In this document: piece after piece, positions 26,401 to 33,804 of the stretch | Layout: each line of letters begins with the position of its first letter | How positions within the stretch are numbered: position 1 is the stretch's first letter | Assembly: GCF_002968015.1 (NCBI RefSeq) | Contig: NZ_PUIP01000001.1 | Span: 868,001 to 932,000 of the forward strand | From: Massilia phosphatilytica | GTDB lineage: Bacteria; Pseudomonadota; Gammaproteobacteria; Burkholderiales; Burkholderiaceae_D | Length of the DNA: 64,000 nucleotides | Reading direction: 5' to 3' | Made by a program: the position numbers and the translations under genes | Notes under the pieces: model-generated | The model's input: the letters and a program-made list of their open reading frames with translations, nothing else | What the model was told of the DNA's origin: nothing | Database searches by the model: none

Positions 26401-28715
26401 TGGGCGGCGTCACCGCCAGCAACTACTACCTGGACCCGGCCCTGCTCAAGACGGCTGACGTGGTCATCCGGCCCAAGCCGCTGGACCTGCACCTGCCGGC
26501 GACGCAGACCACGACCTACGGCAGCTCGCCGGTCTTTGCCGTCGCGGGAAATTATCCGCGGGACGCCGTCACGTACGTGATCGCCGGGGCGGGCCTGCCG
26601 GGCAAGGCGCTGGCGGAGCAGGAACCGTCGATGAACAACGGCTTCACGCGCACCCTGCTGATGGACCAGCTCGTGGATGCCGGCCAGTACACCTACAACA
26701 TCACCCTTGGCGGCGCCAAGGCGGGCAACTACGTCCTGACCGGGGCGACCTCCGGCACCTGGGTGATCAAGCCCAAGGCCCTGACCTGGACGGTGGCGCC
26801 GGGCAGCGGCCAGTACGGCAACTACAAGGATTGCGACGGCTTCAGCTGCAACGCGCTGGTGCCGGGCGCCGACATCGGCAAGCCGGCCTTCAACGGCGTG
26901 ATCCAGGGCGACGATGTGGGCGGCACGGTGGCGATCCTGGACCTGAAGGGCGCGCCCATGACGGTCGATGCGAAGACGCCTGTCGGCAACTACTTCGAAG
27001 TCGTGTCCGGCCTGACCGGCGCGCAGGCGAAGAACTATACGCTGGCGACCGGGGGCAACCTGCCTGGAACGCTGACCATCAACCCGCTGTATCTGCGCTA
27101 TTCGACCACCAGCAGCGTGCTCATCGAAGGTCAGGGCCAGATCGGCGACCAGGGCAAGGCCACCCTGCAGACGATCGGCGGCGTGCCGCTGCCGAACGGC
27201 GACGTCATGCCTGGCGCCGTGACGGCGATCTACGTGCCGTATCCAGCGAACGGCTATGCGCCGCTGGGCACGAAGCTGGACGAGGGACGCTATTACTACG
27301 AGGTGATCCAGTTGACCGGCCCGTATGCGGGCAATTACCGCCTGCTGCCAGTGCGGAATGCCGGGCGCTTCGACAATCCGGTCAGCCTGAACGACATCGG
27401 TGTTCTCGATGTGTACAGGGACAGCCGCTTCGGCCTGGCATTCGTACCGGCCAAGGACCTGCCGCCATTGACGGTGGCGCAACCCCCGATGCCCGATGCC
27501 GCGATCTATTCGCAGACCGAGGACGCCGGCGGCGCCCAGCTGGCGGAGCAGCCGGGCGGCATCCGCCTCGTGCGGACCACGGGCGAGGAAAACAAGCCGA
27601 CGCCCGATTTCGAGCGCCCCGTCACCGGGTCCGGCACGGTCATCGACACCCATGTCGGTCCGACCGGCGTCAGTGCCGCGGCTGGCGGTGCGGCGGGGGC
27701 GGAACTGGTCAGCGGCGCGGTCACCGTCGATACGCAGGCCAGCGGCGTCGCCACGGCGCTTGCCAAGTTCGGCGTGAGCGGCGTGACCGTCAGCGCCACG
27801 GCGGACGGGCATGTCGATGTTTCGATCAGCAGCGGTCCGGTGGAGGCGAGTGTCGGCGCCCAGGGCGAAGTCGGTGTCGACATGAAGATCGGCAGGACCG
27901 GCGTCAAGATCGACGCCGATGCCACGGTGGGCACCTTCGCCAGCGGCACGGTCCGTGGTGGCCTCGGCGGAGGCCTGGACGGCAATGTGAACCTGACCAC
28001 CGGTACCTTCGCTTACGCCACGACCAGCTACCGCTACGGCATCACCAACGGTGTGCTGACGATGACCACGGGCGCGCATGCGGGTGCCGGCACATCGGCC
28101 GGCGTGAGCGGCGGCTTCAGCGGCGAGGCCGCAAGCGTTGCGGGCGGCGCGACGGTGTACTCGCCGGGCGTCGTGGGCGGAAACTTCAGTGTGGGTGGGG
28201 GGTATGCTGATGGCGTCGTCAGTTTCAGCCTCGACCTCGGCGCGCAAATCGGCATCGGTGGCGTGGACCTCAAGCTGAACTTCGGCGTCGACGTGGGGAA
28301 GGTCGGCACTGTGTTCTCGAGCTTGTTCCACGGCAGCGGTCCGAGTATCTACGAACGGCAGCGGGATGCCGACAGCCATGCGCTGAGCCTGAAGAACGAT
28401 CCGGCCGCGCGCTTTGCCTACCTGAGCGGCAATTCCGACTGGAACCACGACAACGACGGCAGCAGGGAGAACGCCGCCTTCCTGCAACAGTACAAGGACA
28501 TGCTCGGCGCAACCACGAAGATGGTGACGGACCAGCAGAACTGGCAGAAGGAATTCATCGATCTGCTGAAGACGGATCCGGCCAGGGCGGTCGAGTTCTC
28601 GCGCAACAAACCGGACTTCCGCGGCCAGTATGCCGACGTGCAAAGGCAAGCGACGAGCCTGGGGGTGAAACTGCGCGTGGCCGACGGCCAGCTGACTTAT
28701 GCGAACATGCGGTGA
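20481..28715 (+). CDS. giant two-partner-secretion exoprotein with MBG repeats
   Basis: A 2744-residue TpsA exoprotein. It starts at TTG 20481, whose bases overlap the stop of the transporter gene. The short signal peptide ends near residue 32 (AASAQ). The TPS secretion domain (about 33-270) has VVRQDTQRAVVNWSSFNIGQ and VFLINQNGI, a variant of the usual NPNGI signature. A beta-helix-like stretch continues to about 780. Then come about 16 repeats of 75-95 residues (about 785-2310) of the MBG type, each with a Tyr-Gly (YG) near the start, an L-GV--GD turn and a GNY near the end. A Gly/Ala/Val-rich region (2360-2620) and a charged ~110-residue tail follow. No VENN motif or known toxin domain is seen, so an adhesin or biofilm matrix role is more likely than contact-dependent inhibition. 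Confidence 0.9.
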   Translation: MRKNTILRSSRVRRDMAWPMMVAASLPFAASAQPLPTGAVVTAGKATISTPNANAMVVRQDTQRAVVNWSSFNIGQGNTVSFAQPNAAAATLNVVKGATPTELSGTLKANGSVFLINQNGIAISSTGVVDTRAGFVASTLGMSEDDFMAGRNVFSGKGGAVVNRGQIVTGPGGTVALLGSSAGNEGVISAPLGKVALGAAEAATLDLSGDGFLQVLLPASARTADGQALVGNQGVIDAEGGMVMLKASTVRDALREAVNMPGTIRARSVSGHDGAIVLEGGEGGAVQVSGTLDVSAAQGAAGRIDVGGQKVVLAGAMLDAGGAERGGLVRVGGSFQGGKTQAEGDADAQRYVGRFGAAGAVGPGNAATTTVDAASHVDVSARGAAGEGGSVIVWSDKATTMQGSIAAGGAQSAGAVEVSSASTVRSVALKRIALGKGGKLLLDPQDIEIDDTPGGTAGNVGYGDNPGGVSHLYSADLVALLGGGTSVSLKASQDIGWNTFNAVVTRPVNRAAGALSLAAGRSVTLNGIFGTADADWSIVANATAASGVVDSERGAGAARIDLGGANFINSNGKLALTLSDGAGNTEHDAGGIHLGAYSGNGLSAVIAPGATGGGLAPYITLTGDVTVANDITLGGNLSVSAASATLSGKRVNWTTEATGALRGEGAFTFVENGTITRLGHLNGGQTTRLALGDGVNAGTSRVYGDADPGAASLGTPLLHVTSGTASDALGDILAAGSLATSGPGVTANAGSHTLSLGGTGTLAFNAGLSGGYFIDLTPVAMPLTVTRRTVTPSVGTVQATYGTAAAVATLSNVVNNDALSVLGTLNGGAVQALDAVGSGYGFGARTAAGSWNYAVTGLSGAAAGNYTLASGPWTGTLAVAPKTVTYSTAHSTTLVYGDTGNELIGLAGVLAGDTVAPVATVMSAGVAVPAGRLKVGSYDYVVSGLSGADAANYRIAGSGNQDTPFTVTPRVLDYAVAAASTTYGTAGALGAVTFNNVLPGDVVTPGAVGIAVNGTRLMGTTAVTTPAGAYTQSITSVAGADAANYTLAGSNPGAAMVVAPKPLHWTGTTATQEYGQDLPAPALVGVVNGDNVSGVPQILRQTVTGDPSPTHKPSVGLYELGLGGLGGTGAGNYVLDPYGNQNALITVMPKVVTYSAGSLNLTYGDGGTVPGLTLNGVLAGDIVDVRTVVRGLTTPGSTAIDARAPAGTYGVEANWVPHSGDNYVVSSTGNSNGTLTIAQRPLTWTVGNGTALYGNTPGNPVTLTGALQGDDVIPQVQALDSHGAGIALPGVGTYTAGVTGFGGAQGSNYTSSATGNSSGQLTISAKPLSLIVNNSQSVYGTLGAPAVTLDGLVAGDSLGVHTQVSVLQGSSAVALTDRTPAGTYTVQAVAQVDNNPNYTLPNNTATATLTIKPKVLTYAGPTGTYVYGAVVNGVDLHNTLNGVLGGDDVMLPVILQGSWTNTVAKRQVGDYPFPVSLVLGLTGRDAGNYSVTSVGSSDGLITIVPKTITYKTYFADSATRQYGDVKGQADVRSDVVGLAFADDRISLGTASLVGAMYSSGGYLNAGTYSTQIAGLSGPDAGNYRLAASGNEIATLTVVPRAVAPTWSLLSLGGIDMGSNVINSLVYGSTGGAHVSMTGFAPLAGDKASLAGQIQLPGGAVASLDGRQAVGSYTVTAALSGQDAGNYYVRDAGVNGEVGRIDVTPRPLSATYKDWHDTYGNTPLPTATLNGVLPGQSVQVTGELLDSAGNAVDVGSRTPAGSYTYQATGLTGSAAGNYTLVREAVSWLDSASGMTLSVAPSNTARVQVDKARLTVSYTGPTDMVYGSNPTRPTVTGFVAGDAQDWSAWLTTTSSPTPNAVGKSFNFGSKGYVPAGTYDFSIRLDDALAKNYETPARLPGLTVARRAVGGTATGTSFEYTDFNGVNAWTALTGTVSGAVPGESLTLKQVYVDSKGNPVQPNLYSDAGTYQARLTELGGVTASNYYLDPALLKTADVVIRPKPLDLHLPATQTTTYGSSPVFAVAGNYPRDAVTYVIAGAGLPGKALAEQEPSMNNGFTRTLLMDQLVDAGQYTYNITLGGAKAGNYVLTGATSGTWVIKPKALTWTVAPGSGQYGNYKDCDGFSCNALVPGADIGKPAFNGVIQGDDVGGTVAILDLKGAPMTVDAKTPVGNYFEVVSGLTGAQAKNYTLATGGNLPGTLTINPLYLRYSTTSSVLIEGQGQIGDQGKATLQTIGGVPLPNGDVMPGAVTAIYVPYPANGYAPLGTKLDEGRYYYEVIQLTGPYAGNYRLLPVRNAGRFDNPVSLNDIGVLDVYRDSRFGLAFVPAKDLPPLTVAQPPMPDAAIYSQTEDAGGAQLAEQPGGIRLVRTTGEENKPTPDFERPVTGSGTVIDTHVGPTGVSAAAGGAAGAELVSGAVTVDTQASGVATALAKFGVSGVTVSATADGHVDVSISSGPVEASVGAQGEVGVDMKIGRTGVKIDADATVGTFASGTVRGGLGGGLDGNVNLTTGTFAYATTSYRYGITNGVLTMTTGAHAGAGTSAGVSGGFSGEAASVAGGATVYSPGVVGGNFSVGGGYADGVVSFSLDLGAQIGIGGVDLKLNFGVDVGKVGTVFSSLFHGSGPSIYERQRDADSHALSLKNDPAARFAYLSGNSDWNHDNDGSRENAAFLQQYKDMLGATTKMVTDQQNWQKEFIDLLKTDPARAVEFSRNKPDFRGQYADVQRQATSLGVKLRVADGQLTYANMR
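22830..27415 (+). repeat. about 16 MBG-type repeats within the exoprotein
   Basis: Diverged protein-level repeats, each opening with a pattern like (L/V)TY....YG and ending near DAGNY or AGNYxL. They are too diverged to be perfect DNA repeats. The first ones start near QATYGTAAAV and the last ends near RDSRFG. The count is by eye and could be off by one or two. Confidence 0.8.
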
Positions 28716-28726
28716 TAGAGGCAAGA

Positions 28727-29437
28727 ATGAAGAACGGACTGATAAGTGGACTGCTGGCGTGCGCACTGGCGTGGCCGGTGGCCGCGGTAGGCGCCACCGG
28801 TGGTGACGAGATTTCGCAGACCGGCCAGCCGCACTCCTGGGACGTGCAGGGCGCGCCGTTCGAGAACCCGGGCTTCCATGGCGCGCGCTGGGGCATGACC
28901 ATGGACGAGGTAAAAGCCGTCGTCGCGGCGTCGTGGCCGGATGCGCTGGCCACCGCCAGGCTGCAGTTCGACGATGCGGCACGCACGACCGCACTGGCCA
29001 TCACGGTGCCCGTGCTGGCGCCGGGACCGGGGCCGGCGCAAATCAGCTACGTGTTCGGCGCCGGCAGCAAGCGCCTGGTGGCGGTACACCAGACGTGGAC
29101 GATCCCCGGCAACCCGGGCGACGTGCAGCGTGCAGCCTTGCTGCGCAACGCCACCGCGCTGGCGGGTGAGCTGGCGGGCTACCAGTGGCCGGGCTTCGCG
29201 ACCACGCGCGGCCGCGTGACCGCGCCCGGCGAACTGATCCTGTTCGCGGGCCGCGACTTCCATGGCGGCGGTGTCGAGATCCGCGTCGGCGGCGTGCCGT
29301 TGGATGTCGAGCTGCCTGGCGCGGTGCGCAAGGTGGAGCATCGCGCGGCGCCGGAGGGACCTGCACACCTGCGCAAATCGCTGGTCGCCAGTATCGAGCA
29401 TCCTGACATTTACAGCATTCCACCCGGCGCCTTCTGA
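28727..29437 (+). CDS. small exported protein in the secretion operon
   Basis: A 236-residue predicted periplasmic protein. The signal peptide covers about residues 1-23 (GLISGLLACALAWPVAAVGA). The core opens with NPGFHGARWGMTMDEVKAVV, a short motif (aromatic/Gly-rich, WGM, xxEVxx) found in small uncharacterised secreted proteins. ATG 28727 is chosen over the GTG at 28712 because GAGG precedes it and it starts the signal peptide. It begins 11 bases after the exoprotein stop. The next gene is a diverged paralogue: both share GxxxARxGM-x-x-D/E-x-V and a central LAPGPGPAQISYVF / LEPGPGAAGVTYIF stretch. I know no function; an accessory role in exoprotein folding, modification or retention is a guess. 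Confidence 0.75.
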   Translation: MKNGLISGLLACALAWPVAAVGATGGDEISQTGQPHSWDVQGAPFENPGFHGARWGMTMDEVKAVVAASWPDALATARLQFDDAARTTALAITVPVLAPGPGPAQISYVFGAGSKRLVAVHQTWTIPGNPGDVQRAALLRNATALAGELAGYQWPGFATTRGRVTAPGELILFAGRDFHGGGVEIRVGGVPLDVELPGAVRKVEHRAAPEGPAHLRKSLVASIEHPDIYSIPPGAF

Positions 29438-29450
29438 GATCGGATACCCC

Positions 29451-30095
29451 ATGTTTTCTTTGTTACGCAAGACGAGTTTTGCCATGGCTATGCTGTGTGT
29501 CCTGGCCCCGGGCGCGGCCCAGGCCCAGAACGGGCCGGCGGCGCCGGCCGACAAGCCGCTGCACGACATCACGGGCTTTCGCAGCGCGCGCTTCGGCATG
29601 AACGAGGATCAGGTACGCGCTGCCGCGGCGCGCGATTTCAAGGACCATGCGGCGCTGATGCAGCCTGCCCGGCACCCAGATCCGCGCTACAGCCTGCTGG
29701 TGCTGCCGCTTCCATCCCTTGAGCCCGGGCCCGGCGCGGCCGGCGTGACGTATATCTTCGCCGCCAGGGAGCACAAGCTGGTGCAGGTCAATGTGCTGTG
29801 GAGTACTGACAAGCCGGGCGATGCGGATCGTGCGCGCATGTCGACGGCGGGCATGCAGCTGGCGGAATACTTCCGCGCACTGGGCTGGCGTCCCGATGCG
29901 GCGACCATGGGCGTGCCGCTCGGCCCGAATGGCCTGGTGCTGTTCAGCGGGATCGACCCGCACAAGGCGATGGTGGAAGTGAGTGTCACCGGCGTGTCGC
30001 TGCGCGGCAGGGATGGGAAGGTCATCCCTGCCGAAGGGCCGGTCAAGCTGCGGGTGGCGTATATGTCCGACCTCGGCGCCGCTGGCCAGAAATAG
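29451..30095 (+). CDS. small exported protein, paralogue of the preceding gene
   Basis: A 214-residue predicted periplasmic protein with a signal peptide ending AAQAQ (about residue 26). The core GFRSARFGMNEDQVRAAAAR and EPGPGAAGVTYIFAAREHKL align by eye with the product of the previous gene, so the pair arose by tandem duplication and has diverged strongly. The gap between them is 13 bases, consistent with one operon with the transporter and exoprotein. It is convergent with the porin gene, 18 bases away. Function unknown. Confidence 0.75.
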   Translation: MFSLLRKTSFAMAMLCVLAPGAAQAQNGPAAPADKPLHDITGFRSARFGMNEDQVRAAAARDFKDHAALMQPARHPDPRYSLLVLPLPSLEPGPGAAGVTYIFAAREHKLVQVNVLWSTDKPGDADRARMSTAGMQLAEYFRALGWRPDAATMGVPLGPNGLVLFSGIDPHKAMVEVSVTGVSLRGRDGKVIPAEGPVKLRVAYMSDLGAAGQK

Positions 30096-30113
30096 CGGGC
30101 GTTGGCGTGTCGT

Positions 30114-31199
30114 TCAGAACGTTTGCCGGATCCCGACATTGAACGCGCTGTTCCCGCTGCCTGCTTCCGTGTTGTTGGCCACGGTATAGCCGGCGCCATT
30201 GCGGTTGCGGATGTGACCGTACGCGCCATAGAGCCCGGTGCGCTTGGACAGCGCATACCAGTAGGCGACACCCCAGGAACCGGCATCCTGGTCGAGGCCC
30301 GTACGGTCGTCCTTGCGCATCACCGAGAACATCAGGGTGCCCGGTCCGGCAGGGGCGCTGAACCCGGCGAGCAGGTCGCGGCTGTCGGTGGACGGGGTTG
30401 GCCGCACACCGCCGTACGGGTTGTTGGCATTGCCCAGGGGCGCGCTGTTGAAGCCTTTGTCGACACCGTAGCCGGCATGCAGCTTGATCCATCCAAAGTC
30501 ATAGTTTGCACCGAGCAGGAGATTACGGCCCAGCGACCGGCTGACGGCCGTCGCGCCTGCGCTGGCGGCGATGTCCGAATTCTTGCTGTTGTAGGCCACG
30601 CGCACCGCCAGCGGGCCGGCCGCGTAACCGACGGCGCCGCCGAACTGGCGTCCTGCGGAAAGCGCGGCCTGCTCGCCGGCGCTGTACGCGAGTTCAGCAT
30701 CGACGCCGTGCGAACGCGGTGTGGCATATGCGATCGTGTTGCTGGTCCTGACGTTCGTCCCCCAGTCCGGAAACAGGTTCTTCGACGTGCCGGCGTAGCT
30801 GGTGCCGAATGGGTCAACCACATTGACCAGCGTGTTGTGATAGGGGGTGGCCTGGCGCCCGACAGAGAGCGTGCCCAGGCGTCCCTTGAAACCGACGAGC
30901 GCCTGCCGGTTGAAGATCGTGCCGGCCGCGTCGATCTCGCCGGTATCGATTTTCGCACCGGTCTCGAGGATGAAAAAGGCTGACAGGCCGTGCCCCAGGT
31001 CTTCGGCGCCGCGAAACCCGATCCGTGAGGCTGTTGCCGCGCCGCTGGTCACCTTGGTGACGCTACCGGCGCTGCCACCGCGTTCTCCGACGACGGCCGC
31101 GTCCACGACACCGTAGATCGTGACCGCAGTCTGGCCCTGGGCGCAGGCACAGCCGGCGGCGAGCAAGGGGATGAGGATGAGGGTGGAACTATATTTCAC
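30114..31199 (-). CDS. Gram-negative porin (Burkholderia/Neisseria type)
   Basis: A 361-residue trimeric general porin. It starts at GTG 31199 (GGAG upstream), signal peptide KYSSTLILIPLLAAGCACAQ. The mature protein begins with QTAVTIYGVVDAAVV, the standard first strand of betaproteobacterial porins. It continues with GFRGAEDLGHGLSAFFILE and FNRQALVGFKGRLGTLSVGRQ and ends in the aromatic C-terminal strand FNVGIRQTF recognised by the BAM complex. It lies 17 bases after the MFS gene in the same operon, so it probably gives the substrate of that transporter access across the outer membrane. Confidence 0.92.
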   Translation of the reverse strand: MKYSSTLILIPLLAAGCACAQGQTAVTIYGVVDAAVVGERGGSAGSVTKVTSGAATASRIGFRGAEDLGHGLSAFFILETGAKIDTGEIDAAGTIFNRQALVGFKGRLGTLSVGRQATPYHNTLVNVVDPFGTSYAGTSKNLFPDWGTNVRTSNTIAYATPRSHGVDAELAYSAGEQAALSAGRQFGGAVGYAAGPLAVRVAYNSKNSDIAASAGATAVSRSLGRNLLLGANYDFGWIKLHAGYGVDKGFNSAPLGNANNPYGGVRPTPSTDSRDLLAGFSAPAGPGTLMFSVMRKDDRTGLDQDAGSWGVAYWYALSKRTGLYGAYGHIRNRNGAGYTVANNTEAGSGNSAFNVGIRQTF

Positions 31200-31216
31200 G
31201 TTGTCTCCGGTGTGCG

Positions 31217-32602
31217 TTAGCGGGTGTTGTCGTTGGCCGTGCCCACGACCGGTTCGACGATCGTGCATAGGATCAGCAGGCAGACCAGCGAGCTGCAGCC
31301 CATGTAGATGAAGACGCTGGTCCAGCTGTAGGCGTCGAGCAGCATGCCGGCCACCAGCGGCGCGCAGGCGCCGCCGATCTGGCCGACGGCATTGATGATG
31401 CCGAACGACACAGGGTAGACCGCCTTGTCGGCCAGGCCCATCGGATACACCGTGTAGCCGCCGAAACCGGCGCTGACCGTCAGGCCCGCCAGGAACAACG
31501 TGAATCCGAGATACAAGGCGTTTGCCGGGGCGTTGATGAGCGCGAGCATCATGAGGACCGTGCCCAGGGCACTCAGCATCATCAGCGGCTTGCGGCGTTT
31601 TCCCAGCAGCCGGTCGGACACGAGGCCGCCCAGCACGTTACCCACCACCGCGCCGAGGAACGGCGCCGATGCCAGGAAGCCCATCTTGATGGACGTGAAC
31701 CCTTTCACCGTCACGAGGTAGGTCGGGATCCATGACATGAAGATATTCGTGATACCGATCATGCAGCCGTAACCGATGGCTGCGCCGATCACGTTCCAGG
31801 ATGAAAACACCTGGCGCACCGTGCGCAGTTGGGGGACCTTGCGCGTCCGGATCAGCGCGTCCAGCCAGCCGAGCCGGTACTGCCGGCGCGCGGCGACTGC
31901 CTTGTGCGGTGCGACGGCCAGTCCCGCTTCGCTGCGGATGTAGTCGCGTTCCGCCTGCGAGCAGAAGCGGTTCTCTTCCGGTGTGTTCGTCACCGTGAAC
32001 ATCCAGATGATGGACAGCAGGATGCCGGGAATCGCGAACACGTAGAAGATCTCGCGCCAGCCCCAGACTTCCATCACGACGACGCACAGCGGCGGCACGA
32101 TCAACGGGCCCAGCTTCGACGCGGTCAGCCACAGGCCCGTCGCCGTTCCCTTTTCTTTCGCCGGGAACCAGCGGTTGATGACGTTGGTGCAACCGACGCC
32201 CAGCGGCCCCTCGGCAACGCCGAGGCCGACGCGGAAGCACTTCAGCAGGAAGACCGATGACGTCGTTCCCATCAGCCCCGTGAAGATCGACGTGAAGATC
32301 ATGAAGACTGGAAAGAGCGCGCCGGACACGCGGTTGCTCAAGCGTTTATAGATCAGCCCGGCCGGAATCTGGACGACGCCGTACGCGAACGAGAACAGGC
32401 TGATGATCATCCCTGCTTCGGTATTGCTGATGCCGTATTCCTTTTTCATGAACGGCAGTGCGATGCCGAGATTCGCGCGGTCGGCGCACGCGATCGCCCA
32501 TACGATGAAGATCAATCCGACGACCACCCAGCGGTATTTACCGACTCTTGCCGTGGTCGCGCTTGCCTGTGTCTTACCTTCGACTGCCTTAACCTGGTCC
32601 AT
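31217..32602 (-). CDS. MFS transporter, anion:cation symporter (hexuronate/glucarate-like)
   Basis: A 461-residue inner-membrane transporter with 12 predicted helices. WAIACADRANLGIALPFM in helix 1, FSFAYGVVQIPAGLI and the GVAEGPLGVGCTNVINRWFP stretch are typical of the ACS family, which carries galacturonate, glucarate, tartrate and similar organic acids with protons. A conserved basic loop lies near residue 110. AAGGAAAA precedes the ATG. It sits between the 2-hydroxyacid dehydrogenase and porin genes, so a sugar acid or hydroxyacid substrate is likely. The exact substrate cannot be read. Confidence 0.88.
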   Translation of the reverse strand: MDQVKAVEGKTQASATTARVGKYRWVVVGLIFIVWAIACADRANLGIALPFMKKEYGISNTEAGMIISLFSFAYGVVQIPAGLIYKRLSNRVSGALFPVFMIFTSIFTGLMGTTSSVFLLKCFRVGLGVAEGPLGVGCTNVINRWFPAKEKGTATGLWLTASKLGPLIVPPLCVVVMEVWGWREIFYVFAIPGILLSIIWMFTVTNTPEENRFCSQAERDYIRSEAGLAVAPHKAVAARRQYRLGWLDALIRTRKVPQLRTVRQVFSSWNVIGAAIGYGCMIGITNIFMSWIPTYLVTVKGFTSIKMGFLASAPFLGAVVGNVLGGLVSDRLLGKRRKPLMMLSALGTVLMMLALINAPANALYLGFTLFLAGLTVSAGFGGYTVYPMGLADKAVYPVSFGIINAVGQIGGACAPLVAGMLLDAYSWTSVFIYMGCSSLVCLLILCTIVEPVVGTANDNTR

Positions 32603-32683
32603 TTGTTTTCCTTGTTATGGTGACGATGGCGCGGTCTGTCTCCTGCCGCGCCTTGGTATTGCGTGCTCTTGCAGTGACCTGGC

Positions 32684-33637
32684 TCAGGTGGTCAGGCTGT
32701 TTGCCGGCCGCTGTCCGGACAGCGCCTGCGCCAGGCTTTCCAGCACCATCTCGCCCATCGCGGTGCGGGTTTCGACGGTCGCGCTGGCGCGGTGTGCCTG
32801 GAGTACCACGCGGTCCAGGGAGCGCAGTGGCATCGGCACGTTCGGTTCGTCGACGAAGACGTCGAGCCCGGCGCCGGCAATCCGTCCGGATGCCAGCGCA
32901 TCGACGAGGTCCGGTTCGTTGACCAGCTTGCCGCGCGCAATGTTGACCAGGTAGCCGCCGCGGCCGAGCGCGTCGAGCACTGCGGCGTCGACAATGCCTT
33001 CGGCCTTGTCCGCGGAGGCCGCAAGCACCAGTGCATCGCTGGCGCGCGCCAGCTCGCGCAGATCGGCCACGAAGGTATAGGGCAGGTCCTCCATCACACG
33101 CAGGTCCGTGTAGCTGATCGGACATCCGAACGCGGTGGCGCGCGCCGCCACCGCACGCCCGACCCGGCCCATGCCGACGATGCCGATGCGCATGCCGCTG
33201 AAGCGCCGCGACAGCGGGATGGCGCCGGGGTGCGGATTCCGGGCCCATGACCCGTCGCGGACGAAGCGGTCGCCCGCGCAGATGCCGCGGCAGGCAGCGA
33301 TCAACAGGCCGATGGCCAGGTCGGCCACGTCTTCCGTCAACGCCCCGAACGTTGCTGTCACGGCAATACCACGGTGGCGGGCGTATTCCAGGTCGACCGC
33401 ATCGGTGCCGACGCCATTGATCGCCACCACCTCCAGGGCCGGCAGCAAGTCCATCAGCGCGTTGCCGATCCCCGTGTGACCACCCGACACGACCCCGCGG
33501 ATCGTGGCGCCGATCTGGCGCACGTAGGCTTCCTTGTTCTCTTGCTCGTACAGGCGGTGCACCGTGTAGAGCGCGTTCAGGCGTTCGCTGATGGCGGGAA
33601 TGAGGATCGGGCTCATTTGCAAAATACCGGGTTTCAT
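32684..33637 (-). CDS. D-isomer 2-hydroxyacid dehydrogenase
   Basis: A 317-residue NAD(P)-dependent dehydrogenase, probably a glyoxylate/hydroxypyruvate or 2-ketogluconate reductase. The Rossmann motif GIVGMGRVGRAVA lies near 152-164. The catalytic triad is present: Arg235 in VNIARGKLV, Glu264 in DVFVDEPN and His282 in LQAHRASAT. NGVGTDAVDL in the substrate domain is also typical. ATG 33637 is chosen (AAGGAAC upstream); a GTG lies one codon earlier. It heads the operon with the ACS transporter and porin, opposite the LysR gene, and likely handles the imported hydroxyacid. Confidence 0.9.
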   Translation of the reverse strand: MKPGILQMSPILIPAISERLNALYTVHRLYEQENKEAYVRQIGATIRGVVSGGHTGIGNALMDLLPALEVVAINGVGTDAVDLEYARHRGIAVTATFGALTEDVADLAIGLLIAACRGICAGDRFVRDGSWARNPHPGAIPLSRRFSGMRIGIVGMGRVGRAVAARATAFGCPISYTDLRVMEDLPYTFVADLRELARASDALVLAASADKAEGIVDAAVLDALGRGGYLVNIARGKLVNEPDLVDALASGRIAGAGLDVFVDEPNVPMPLRSLDRVVLQAHRASATVETRTAMGEMVLESLAQALSGQRPANSLTT

Positions 33638-33744
33638 CACAGTTCCTTGAGTTATGCGATTGATCTGAGAAGGCTGTCCTGCCGTTCAGTTGAAAAGATC
33701 ATATGAGCTCCGGTGATGCCGGTCCAATGCGCATTGCAGATTGT

Positions 33745-33765
33745 GTGATACTTTGATTGGATCAC
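33745..33765. promoter_or_regulatory. LysR-type operator GTGAT-N11-ATCAC
   Basis: A perfect 5+5 dyad with T-N11-A geometry, the standard binding form of LysR-type regulators. It is 40 bases before the LysR gene start and 108 bases before the divergent dehydrogenase start, fitting autoregulation plus activation of the operon. Confidence 0.6.
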
Positions 33766-33804
33766 GGCCGATAAGGGTCGATGCGTCGATGAGGAGGCGA
33801 TCGG

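Noticed and set aside
22830..27415. CRISPR-like or satellite array in the exoprotein repeats
   Set aside because: The repeats exist only at the protein level, are in frame, strongly diverged and have no constant spacer pattern.
20481..28715. Contact-dependent inhibition (CdiA) interpretation
   Set aside because: No VENN or similar pretoxin motif, no toxin domain at the C-terminus and no small immunity gene; the following genes encode exported proteins.
20292..28994. Long minus-strand frames of 952, 698 and 985 codons opposite the exoprotein
   Set aside because: They mirror the exoprotein reading frame and show only Arg/His/Ala-rich sequence. Shadows of the repeats.
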